Origin: Ruminococcaceae bacterium UBA794 | Lineage (GTDB): Bacteria > Bacillota > Clostridia > Oscillospirales > Ruminococcaceae | Direction of reading: 5' to 3' | Assembly (NCBI GenBank): GCA_002304735.1 | Contig: DBIU01000034.1 | Span: forward strand, 1 to 6,387 | Length of the DNA stretch: 6,387 bases | Part shown: positions 1 through 4,745 of the stretch, piece after piece | How the letters are laid out: every line of letters begins with the position of its first letter | Numbering within the stretch: position 1 is the stretch's first letter | The notes under the pieces: model-generated | Database searches by the model: none | What the model was told of the DNA's origin: nothing | The model's input: the letters and a program-made list of their open reading frames with translations, nothing else | Program-made: the position numbers and the translations under genes

Positions 1-2212
1 CGGAAGCCTGCCCGCCCGAGCCTACGGAAACCGCGAGAGCGTACTTATACGAGCCATTCTCGGAGAGCGTCTGCGCGAGCTTAGCCGCCTGTTCAGCGGA
101 AGCCGCGGCTCTTGCCTCGCCGATTTCGTCCTTGACGTTGAGGACGGTTTTTCCTGCGAAAAGCTTCGCGAAAACGCCGTTCTGAAGCGCGTCGTTCTCG
201 CTGTCGCCGTTCGCGAAGCCGGAAACGAGGTCAATATCGCCGGCTGTGATGCCCGCAGCCGCGCAAGCGCCCTTGACAGCCTTTTCTATCGCGGACTCCG
301 TTCCGTCAACGCTGCCAAATTCAACAGACTTATGCGCGTTCGCCCAGCCGCAAAGCTCTGCGTACTTCTTTGCGCCGCGAGCGTTAGCGGACTTTTCAGT
401 TTCAAGGATAAGCGAAACCGAGCCTTCGCCGAGGGTAATTCCCTTGTCGATAAGTCCAAGCCTGCCGTAAAGGAACTCGGTAACGTCGGTACATTCGTCA
501 ACGCCCGCCGCAACCATAATGCTTTCGTCGCCGTTTCTGAGGACGTCCGCGGCATAGCACAGGCTCTGAAGACCCGCCTGATTGCCGTTAGCGTTGGTAA
601 CGTTATAGCCCTTGATACCCGCGAAAATCGAGAAATAACCGCCTGCCGCGTTGTAAACGGTGTTCGGGAAAGAGAACGCCGAGCCGCTTGCAGTGCCGTG
701 TTCGATAACATTCTTCTGGAAGTTGACGATTTCGGTAAGCGGGCCGTCCGCAGTGCCGATGATAATGCCGATATCCGCGGAATTGCTGTCGTCAATGGCA
801 ATTCCCGCGTCGCGAAGCGCTCTCATTCCGCCGACAAGCTGAAGCTGTGAAAATCTGTCGAGCTTTCTCCAAAAAGCCATTTTAATGCCGTGTTCTTTAT
901 AATCGTCCGAGGTGATTTCAACGCGGTTTTTGCCGATAATTTCGCCGATACCGGTGATAAAGATTCGCTCGGAGTTTGTGTTGTCGGGGATAACGCGCGG
1001 TTCTTTGGCAAAGACAATTGAAGCGTTGTTGCCGCCGAAAGCGAATGAGTTTGAAGCCGCGAAGTTAATGGTTTTCTCGCGCTTTTTGTTGGGAACGAAG
1101 TCGATGTTCCCCGCCTTTTCCTTGAGAGTAACGAGGTTTTCCTCGGTATAACCGATAGTCGGCGGAACAATGTTTTCGCAGACCGCCTTAACGGTGAGAA
1201 CAGCCTCAATCGAGCCTGCCGCGCCAAGGCAGTGACCCGTCATTGATTTCGTGGAGCTGACGGAGAGGTGGTCGTTGCCGTCGAAAATGGTGTGAAGCGA
1301 GAGGAACTCGGCTTCATCGTTTTTCGCTGTACCCGTACCGTGAGCGTTGATGTAGTCGATATCGTTCGGCACAAGACCGGACTTTTTGATAGCCCTGTTG
1401 ATAGCGAGCATCTGCCCCTCTCCGTCGGGACGGGGAGCGGTGATGTGGTGCGCGTCCGAGCTAACGCCCGAGCCGAGAATTTCGCAGTAAATCTTAGCGC
1501 CGCGCGCCTTTGCGTGCTCGTAGCTCTCGACTATAAGAACGCCCGCGCCCTCGCCGAGAGTGATGCCGTGGCTGTTGTTGAACGGCGAGCAAGGGCTCTC
1601 GTCAAGCGCGTGAAGCGCGTGGAAACCCGCGAAAGCAAGCGAAGTAAAGCTGTCCGAGCCGCCCGCCGCGAAAGCGTCCGCCTTGCCCGCGCGGATAAGG
1701 TCGCAGGCATAGGAAAGGCTGATAGTGCCCGCCGCGCACGCGTTTACGATATTCGCGGTAACGCCGTTCATACCGAAGTGCTTCGCGACGTTGTTAGCAA
1801 TAGCGGAAGCGGTCATTTTGAGGATATCCTTAGACTTACCGCCGCCGTTTTTCATTTCATCTGTATAATAAACGTCAATGCTTGCCGCGCCGCCGACGCA
1901 GTTTCCGACGATAACGCCGATTCCCTCGGGGTTTTCGCTTACGTCATAACCCGCGTCGGAAAGCGCCTCGCCCGCCGCCTTAATGCAGAGAAGCGAGGAG
2001 CGGTCATAGTCCTCGTCGGAAAGCTCCTTCGAGGAAAGATGCGACTCCGCGCCAAGATTTGCATAGCACTCGTCGGTGCTGAAAGATTTTATCTTTTTGA
2101 TACCCGTAATTCCGTTCACAGCGCTGTTCCAGCACTCGGAAACGTTGTCGCCGAGCGCGCAGCAAAGCCCAAGACCCGTAACGACAACGCGGCGTTCGTC
2201 AATATTGCTCAT
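1..2212 (-). CDS. Fused ketosynthase-chain length factor (KS-CLF) didomain, 3' end off window
   Basis: From ATG at 2212 the minus strand reads 737 codons plus one base without a stop, so the gene continues off the left edge. Residues ~8-400 form a FabF-type beta-ketoacyl-ACP synthase, which condenses malonyl-ACP with an acyl-enzyme: the nucleophile is Cys159 in NACAAGT, the catalytic His291 is in HGTGT, Lys322 and His327 are in STKSMTGH, and there is a C-terminal NSFAFGGNNAS loop. A second ketosynthase-like fold starts near residue 415 (ERIFITGIGE) and runs to the edge, with matching blocks GITLGEG (591-597) and VSVGSGG. By eye alignment its Cys is Asn544, the first His is Phe666 and the second His is Glu699, while Lys694 is kept. 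An active KS followed by an inactive KS is the KS-alpha/KS-beta (chain length factor) pair of type II polyketide and aryl polyene systems, normally encoded by two genes. The start is fixed by a GGAGG seven bases upstream. The fold call is secure; the CLF role is inferred. Confidence 0.9.
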   Translation of the reverse strand, partial: MSNIDERRVVVTGLGLCCALGDNVSECWNSAVNGITGIKKIKSFSTDECYANLGAESHLSSKELSDEDYDRSSLLCIKAAGEALSDAGYDVSENPEGIGVIVGNCVGGAASIDVYYTDEMKNGGGKSKDILKMTASAIANNVAKHFGMNGVTANIVNACAAGTISLSYACDLIRAGKADAFAAGGSDSFTSLAFAGFHALHALDESPCSPFNNSHGITLGEGAGVLIVESYEHAKARGAKIYCEILGSGVSSDAHHITAPRPDGEGQMLAINRAIKKSGLVPNDIDYINAHGTGTAKNDEAEFLSLHTIFDGNDHLSVSSTKSMTGHCLGAAGSIEAVLTVKAVCENIVPPTIGYTEENLVTLKEKAGNIDFVPNKKREKTINFAASNSFAFGGNNASIVFAKEPRVIPDNTNSERIFITGIGEIIGKNRVEITSDDYKEHGIKMAFWRKLDRFSQLQLVGGMRALRDAGIAIDDSNSADIGIIIGTADGPLTEIVNFQKNVIEHGTASGSAFSFPNTVYNAAGGYFSIFAGIKGYNVTNANGNQAGLQSLCYAADVLRNGDESIMVAAGVDECTDVTEFLYGRLGLIDKGITLGEGSVSLILETEKSANARGAKKYAELCGWANAHKSVEFGSVDGTESAIEKAVKGACAAAGITAGDIDLVSGFANGDSENDALQNGVFAKLFAGKTVLNVKDEIGEARAAASAEQAAKLAQTLSENGSYKYALAVSVGSGGQAS

Positions 2213-2219
2213 CAAAAGA

Positions 2220-2224
2220 CCTCC
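2220..2224 (-). promoter_or_regulatory. Ribosome binding site of the KS-CLF gene
   Basis: GGAGG on the minus strand lies seven bases before the ATG at 2212. It supports that start and shows the gene is translated independently of the ACP gene more than 600 bases upstream. Confidence 0.85.
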
Positions 2225-2291
2225 GTTTTCTAAAAATGATTTCGGGCAGTAAAGCCGCAAAAGTCATTCTCATTGTGAGTATTATTTAAGT

Positions 2292-2344
2292 TTTTCGGCA
2301 TAACGATTTTTGGCTCAAGAGCGTTTTGTGCAATATGCCGAAAA
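2292..2344 (-). repeat. 11-bp perfect inverted repeat in the KS-CLF upstream region
   Basis: The arms TTTTCGGCATA (2292-2302) and TATGCCGAAAA (2334-2344) are perfect reverse complements separated by 31 bases. A short GCTC-AA-GAGC dyad lies inside the spacer (2313-2322). On the minus strand the element is about 80 bases before the KS-CLF start, in the likely leader or promoter zone. No T-run follows either arm, so it does not look like a terminator. It could be a leader hairpin or a pair of half-sites for a regulator. Confidence 0.5.
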
Positions 2345-2376
2345 GCATTGTTGAATAATATAAAGCCAAACCATTC

Positions 2377-2405
2377 ATACACATTTTGTGTATTTTATTC
2401 GTCAA
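2377..2405 (-). promoter_or_regulatory. Operator-like palindrome overlapping a weak promoter candidate for KS-CLF
   Basis: ATACACATTTTGTGTAT (2377-2393) is a dyad with perfect 7-bp arms around a 3-base centre. On the minus strand a TTGACG -35-like hexamer (2405-2400) lies 17 bases before GTGTAT (2382-2377), a poor -10 that falls inside one arm. The geometry fits a repressor-controlled promoter for the KS-CLF gene, but the weak -10 makes the promoter call tentative. The dyad itself is directly visible. Confidence 0.35.
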
Positions 2406-2441
2406 TATAAAGCGGCGCAATCGAGCCGAATTTCTTTGGCA

Positions 2442-2594
2442 ATTCTGCACAAAAATCCGTGATTTTTCGCAAAGCCCGCAAAATCGCCGCCGTTCGAAAA
2501 AACGCGAAAACAGCTGCAAATTACTGTAAAACACGGCTTTTTCGCGCTTTGCTTTATCGCGGCAAACCGCTGAAATTTAGCTATTTTGCACAGC
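2442..2594. repeat. Direct repeat copy A (153 bp)
   Basis: This copy matches 2618-2770 at a constant offset of 176 bases, with about 12 substitutions and no gaps in 153 bases (about 92% identity, counted by eye). It contains an imperfect hairpin: CGCGAAAA (2503-2510) pairs with TTTTCGCG (2539-2546), and a single bulged base extends the stem by AGCT/GGCT. It also has a perfect 7-bp stem at 2451-2467 (AAAAATC/GATTTTT) and a GCGG-CAAA-CCGC mini-hairpin at 2559-2570. Open frames crossing it change frame between copies because 176 is not a multiple of 3, so it is probably non-coding. It may be a dispersed intergenic repeat of this genome. Confidence 0.85.
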
Positions 2595-2617
2595 CGATTT
2601 ATCAAACCGCGTTGTTC

Positions 2618-2770
2618 ATTCTGCACAAAAATCCGCGCTTTTTCGCCAAGCCCGCAAAATCGCCGCCGCCCGAAATATCGCGAAAACAGCTGCAAATTAC
2701 TGCAAAACACGGCTTTTTCGCGCTTAGCTTTATCAATGCAAACCGCTGAAATTTAGCTATTTTGCACAGC
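2618..2770. repeat. Direct repeat copy B (153 bp)
   Basis: This is the second copy of the element at 2442-2594, in the same orientation after a 23-base spacer. The CGCGAAAA/TTTTCGCG arms are intact (2679-2686 and 2715-2722), and the 28-base loop between them differs from copy A at one position. The mini-hairpin GCGG/CCGC and part of the AAAAATC stem are lost here. The copy ends exactly where the terminator of the ACP transcript begins. The gap 2213-2825 holds no convincing gene. Confidence 0.85.
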
Positions 2771-2812
2771 TAAAAAATTTGTTTTCCCCCGAAAAAATCG
2801 AAGGAAAACAAG
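2771..2812 (-). terminator. Rho-independent terminator after the ACP gene
   Basis: Read on the minus strand, TTGTTTTCCTTCGA (2811-2798) pairs with TCGGGGGAAAACAA (2792-2779) over 14 positions, including two G-T wobbles, around a TTTTT loop. ATTTTTTA follows at once. It begins about 15 bases after the ACP stop codon. This is a strong intrinsic terminator and closes the acyltransferase-ACP transcript before the KS-CLF gene. Confidence 0.88.
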
Positions 2813-2825
2813 CCTTATTCAGCAA

Positions 2826-3068
2826 TCAAAGATGCTCCTCAACGAACTTTGCGAGCGTGTTGATGCTCTGGAAATTCTCCCTCGCAGCGCCCGTCATCTG
2901 CACTCCGAAAAGGTTGTCGATGCCCGCGATAATCTCAATCGAGTCGATGGAGTCAAGCCCGATATCGTCGCCGAAAAGCTCGGAATCGTTCTCAAGCTCG
3001 TCCTCGGGAATCCTGAGGTTCTCCACCAGCATTGCCTTGATTTTTGAGCAGATTTCTTCGTTTGTCAT
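2826..3068 (-). CDS. Acyl carrier protein
   Basis: This 80-residue protein is the normal length for a free-standing ACP. It is mostly acidic and predicted helical. The phosphopantetheine attachment site is Ser40 in GLDSIDSIEII, matching the D-S-[LI] signature that ACP synthase modifies at the start of helix 2. The protein carries growing acyl or polyketide chains as thioesters in the cytoplasm. The GLDSID form, rather than the GADSLD of housekeeping AcpP, is one I associate with dedicated type II polyketide and aryl-polyene ACPs; this is recollection, not a search. A GGAGG (3077-3081) lies eight bases before the ATG. The gene starts 18 bases after the acyltransferase stop, so the two are co-transcribed, and a strong terminator follows. 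Its most likely partner is the KS-CLF downstream. Confidence 0.93.
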   Translation of the reverse strand: MTNEEICSKIKAMLVENLRIPEDELENDSELFGDDIGLDSIDSIEIIAGIDNLFGVQMTGAARENFQSINTLAKFVEEHL

Positions 3069-3086
3069 AGTTAATTCCTCCGTTTA

Positions 3087-3761
3087 TTAATCGGCTTTTT
3101 CGCCGTTTTTTACCTGTTTTCCATAGCGTTTTTCAAGCAGCTCAAGCTCCTCGGAAACCGCCGTTTTTGCCTTTGCAATCAGCTCCCGCGCGTATTTGCT
3201 GTGGCGCATATCCGGCGGGCAATCGCTCTCAATCGGCTCTCCGACATAGAATTTCTGCCGCATACCGATGAAAAATCTGTATGTACCAAAGTTCGCGCAC
3301 GGCACAATCGGAACGCCCATTTTTGCCGATAACAGAGCCGCTCCGGGCTTAAATTCGCCGAGCTTTCCGTCCTTCGACAAGCCGCCCTCCGGAAATATCA
3401 TCAGCGTTCCGCCGCTTGAAATAACCTCCTCGGCGGTCTTGAACCACTCTCCGTCCGCTTCCTCAAGGTTAATCGGGATTGTTCTGCAAAGCGCAATCAT
3501 CTTCCCGACCTTCTTCTTCTCGAACCACCTCTTAGTCACCAGCACCCACGGCTTGTATCTCCGCAAAACCGCTCCGCTAAACGCTCCGTCGAAGTGATGC
3601 CTGTGATTTGCAACAAACACGCAAGGCATATTTTTTAGCCGTTTTTTCAGCGTTTTATCCGCATAAATCACTTTCGGGCGGAAAAATATATACACAAGAA
3701 ACGTTATAAGCCCTTGAAAAAGCTTTCCGCCAAAGCTTTGTTTCGACGGCTTTTTCTTCAA
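3087..3761 (-). CDS. PlsC-type lysophospholipid/1-acylglycerol-3-phosphate-like acyltransferase
   Basis: This member of the LPLAT/PlsC superfamily has about 224 residues, typical for the family. Numbered from the chosen start it shows the HX4D catalytic motif at NHRHHFD (His53, Asp58), a motif II-like RTIPIN near 93-98, the acceptor-binding FPEGG near 123-127 and VPIVPC near 150-155. An N-terminal hydrophobic stretch (LFQGLITFLVYIFF, about 14-27) suggests membrane association. The enzymes move an acyl group from acyl-ACP or acyl-CoA to a hydroxyl on glycerol phosphate or another acceptor. There is no suitable ATG. I chose TTG at 3761 because GGGAG lies nine bases upstream; an in-frame TTG at 3770 abuts that GGGAG and is unlikely. 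The gene leads a two-gene unit with the ACP. In that setting it could acylate a lipid with an ACP-bound polyketide rather than act in general phospholipid synthesis, but the sequence does not settle this. Confidence 0.9.
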   Translation of the reverse strand: MKKKPSKQSFGGKLFQGLITFLVYIFFRPKVIYADKTLKKRLKNMPCVFVANHRHHFDGAFSGAVLRRYKPWVLVTKRWFEKKKVGKMIALCRTIPINLEEADGEWFKTAEEVISSGGTLMIFPEGGLSKDGKLGEFKPGAALLSAKMGVPIVPCANFGTYRFFIGMRQKFYVGEPIESDCPPDMRHSKYARELIAKAKTAVSEELELLEKRYGKQVKNGEKAD

Positions 3762-3770
3762 TATTATCAA

Positions 3771-3775
3771 CTCCC
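3771..3775 (-). promoter_or_regulatory. Ribosome binding site deciding the acyltransferase start
   Basis: GGGAG on the minus strand is nine bases before TTG at 3761 and immediately next to the alternative TTG at 3770. Spacing favours the inner TTG. Confidence 0.6.
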
Positions 3776-3806
3776 GTGCGGTTTCCCGCGTTTATCAGCC
3801 TCTATT

Positions 3807-3835
3807 ATTATAACGTTTTCGCGAGCGTTTTACAA
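3807..3835 (-). promoter_or_regulatory. Sigma-A promoter of the acyltransferase-ACP unit
   Basis: On the minus strand TTGTAA (3835-3830) is separated by 17 bases from a perfect TATAAT (3812-3807). Transcription would start near 3800, giving a leader of about 40 bases before the acyltransferase start. Confidence 0.75.
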
Positions 3836-3926
3836 TGGACAAATATTACGTTTTTAAGGGAATATGCCACACTTTTAATATATTAGTTGCTTATTAACAT
3901 TTTGTTTACAATATTTCTATAATTCG

Positions 3927-3961
3927 CACAAACAGACCGCCGAAAAGCTCGGCGGTTTGTG
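3927..3961 (-). terminator. Hairpin after the BofC-like gene, probable terminator
   Basis: ACCGCCGA (3936-3943) pairs with TCGGCGGT (3949-3956) around a 5-base loop, and CACAAA/TTTGTG extends the stem after a small internal bulge. It lies 5 bases beyond the stop codon of the minus-strand gene. The trailing sequence is only moderately T-rich (CTGTTTGTG), so termination may be incomplete or factor-assisted. Confidence 0.6.
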
Positions 3962-3966
3962 AAATT

Positions 3967-4239
3967 CTACTCCAGCTCCAAATCCTCGATGAGCCGCGCA
4001 ATCTCGCTGTCTGACTTCACGCGAATCCCCTCTGCAAGCAGCGCCGCGTCCGATGGATAAAGTGCGCTCGGCGGCGTTTCATAGACCGCTATCGGGGTCG
4101 GCGAGCTTTCGCGGAAAAGCGCTATTTTCCCGTTATACTCCTTTAGAACGTAACAGTCGCTTACAGCGCTCGCGCCGCATAACAATGCCGTCTGAGCGGC
4201 AATCAGCGCCGCCGCAATCAACCCTCTGTGTTTTCTCAT
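3967..4239 (-). CDS. Small exported protein with a BofC C-terminal-like domain
   Basis: The 90-residue product opens with MRKHR, followed by a hydrophobic segment at about 7-25 (GLIAAALIAAQTALLCGASA) that looks like a signal peptide or anchor. The rest resembles the BofC C-terminal domain pattern as I recall it: YVLKEYNGKIALF (30-42), a central Pro-Ile (49-50), LLAEGI (67-72) and a closing LIEDLE (83-88). In Bacillus, BofC is a forespore intermembrane-space regulator of sigma-K checkpoint signalling. Many Clostridia encode short stand-alone proteins of this shape whose role is unknown, so a checkpoint function should not be assumed. I chose ATG at 4239 because AGGGAAG lies seven bases upstream; an upstream in-frame TTG (4257) overlaps no suitable site. 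The gene has its own promoter upstream and a hairpin after the stop. Confidence 0.75.
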   Translation of the reverse strand: MRKHRGLIAAALIAAQTALLCGASAVSDCYVLKEYNGKIALFRESSPTPIAVYETPPSALYPSDAALLAEGIRVKSDSEIARLIEDLELE

Positions 4240-4246
4240 ATTATCA

Positions 4247-4253
4247 CTTCCCT
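4247..4253 (-). promoter_or_regulatory. Ribosome binding site deciding the BofC-like start
   Basis: AGGGAAG on the minus strand is seven bases before ATG 4239. It lies inside the longer reading frame from TTG 4257, which rules against that upstream start. Confidence 0.7.
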
Positions 4254-4268
4254 GCAAAAAATTGGTTA

Positions 4269-4305
4269 TTTTGACGAATTTTCATTTTTGCATTAAACGT
4301 CAAAA
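4269..4305 (-). repeat. Inverted repeat in the 5' leader of the BofC-like gene
   Basis: TTTTGACG (4269-4276) and CGTCAAAA (4298-4305) are perfect 8-base reverse complements around 21 bases. The match extends to GGT/ACC if one base is bulged. With the promoter placed at 4311-4338, the first arm falls at the predicted transcription start, so it could be a 5'-end RNA stem or an operator just downstream of the promoter. Confidence 0.45.
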
Positions 4306-4310
4306 ACCGC

Positions 4311-4338
4311 ATTATCAAAACATATTAAACGATTTCAA
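4311..4338 (-). promoter_or_regulatory. Promoter candidate for the BofC-like gene
   Basis: On the minus strand TTGAAA (4338-4333) and GATAAT (4316-4311) are 16 bases apart, each one base from consensus. This gives a leader of about 65 bases. The stretch 4240-4415 contains no gene. Confidence 0.5.
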
Positions 4339-4415
4339 CACGGTTTTCAACAATTTTGCCGTGAACATTTCCGAAATAACGCGGATTTACGAGCCTATTT
4401 TCACGCAAAACGGCT

Positions 4416-4610
4416 CTACGAGCGCTCTCGCGGCTCGGGCGCCGCCGCTTTCGGCAAATAGTCGTAAACCTCCTCGTAGCTCTCCTGCTCCGCTTCGGTA
4501 AGCGGCGCGGCGGGTATCAAGCCCGTGCAGTCCTGTCCGCTGAACGCGTTCATCAGCGGCTCGCCCGCGTTTTCTTCGGTTTCGCCCCTTTCGGGATAAG
4601 GATACGTCAT
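4416..4610 (-). CDS. Small acidic protein of unknown function
   Basis: I do not recognise this 64-residue protein with certainty. It is rich in Glu and Pro, has no signal peptide or membrane segment, and has one Cys (28) in a GQDCTGLIPAAPLTEAE stretch followed by ESYEEVYDYLP. The middle block (DCTGLIPxxPxxExExESY) feels like a motif shared by short clostridial hypothetical proteins, but that is recollection only. The evidence for a real gene is a near-ideal AAGGAGG seven bases before the ATG, a clean frame, and its position as the first leftward gene opposite secA. A longer overlapping frame in another phase (4387-4638) lacks a comparable ribosome binding site. No clear promoter was found between it and the secA promoter, and no strong terminator follows, so it might be read through into the BofC-like gene. 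Confidence 0.7.
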   Translation of the reverse strand: MTYPYPERGETEENAGEPLMNAFSGQDCTGLIPAAPLTEAEQESYEEVYDYLPKAAAPEPRERS

Positions 4611-4617
4611 CTTTTCG

Positions 4618-4624
4618 CCTCCTT
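4618..4624 (-). promoter_or_regulatory. Strong ribosome binding site of the small protein
   Basis: AAGGAGG on the minus strand is seven bases before ATG 4610. It is the best match to the anti-Shine-Dalgarno sequence in the window and is the main reason to accept the 64-residue frame. Confidence 0.8.
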
Positions 4625-4666
4625 TCTTTCATTTGCATTATTCCCGAAAATTACGCGAAAATTCTG

Positions 4667-4695
4667 TTGACAAAAGCGTTCAATAGGTGTATAAT
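4667..4695 (+). promoter_or_regulatory. Consensus sigma-A promoter of secA
   Basis: TTGACA (4667-4672) and TATAAT (4690-4695) match the consensus at all twelve positions with the optimal 17-base spacer. Transcription should start near 4702, leaving a leader of about 44 bases. This suggests strong constitutive expression, as expected for an essential export motor. Confidence 0.93.
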
Positions 4696-4729
4696 ATAGA
4701 TGTATGTTTGTGAATATTTGCACATAAAA

Positions 4730-4735
4730 GAAAGG
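4730..4735 (+). promoter_or_regulatory. Ribosome binding site of secA
   Basis: GAAAGG lies ten bases before ATG 4746. It is weaker and more distant than the other sites in the window, which is notable beside so strong a promoter. Confidence 0.55.
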
Positions 4736-4745
4736 CAGTTAATAT

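Noticed and set aside
286..801. 171-codon minus-strand frame within the KS-CLF region
   Set aside because: It is in a different phase from the KS-CLF frame and its Arg/Ser/Thr-rich translation shows no family features; it is a shadow of the real gene.
1268..2233. 321-codon open frame on the plus strand, the longest complete frame in the window
   Set aside because: It is antisense to the KS-CLF gene, has Ala/Arg/Val-rich low-information sequence, no recognisable motif and no good ribosome binding site; the minus-strand frame carries full ketosynthase motifs.
2286..2710. Two overlapping minus-strand frames (2286-2534, 2402-2710) starting with similar MFxSNLQLFSR sequences
   Set aside because: They translate the two copies of the direct repeat. 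Frames shift between copies and substitutions do not favour any frame, so they are most likely non-coding. The plus-strand frame 2459-2749 is rejected for the same reason.
2442..2770. CRISPR array
   Set aside because: There are only two copies, the 153-base unit is far too long and the 23-base spacer occurs once; this is a simple direct repeat pair.
3918..3923. Perfect TATAAT on the plus strand
   Set aside because: There is no -35 at suitable spacing and no plus-strand gene downstream; the region is AT-rich and a chance match is likely.
4339..4363. CACGG/CCGTG hairpin after the 64-residue gene as a terminator
   Set aside because: The 5-bp stem with a 15-base loop and no clear T-run is too weak to call.
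4387..4638. Longer minus-strand frame overlapping the 64-residue protein
   Set aside because: Its Arg-rich translation and lack of a ribosome binding site contrast with the ideal AAGGAGG placed for the 64-residue frame.
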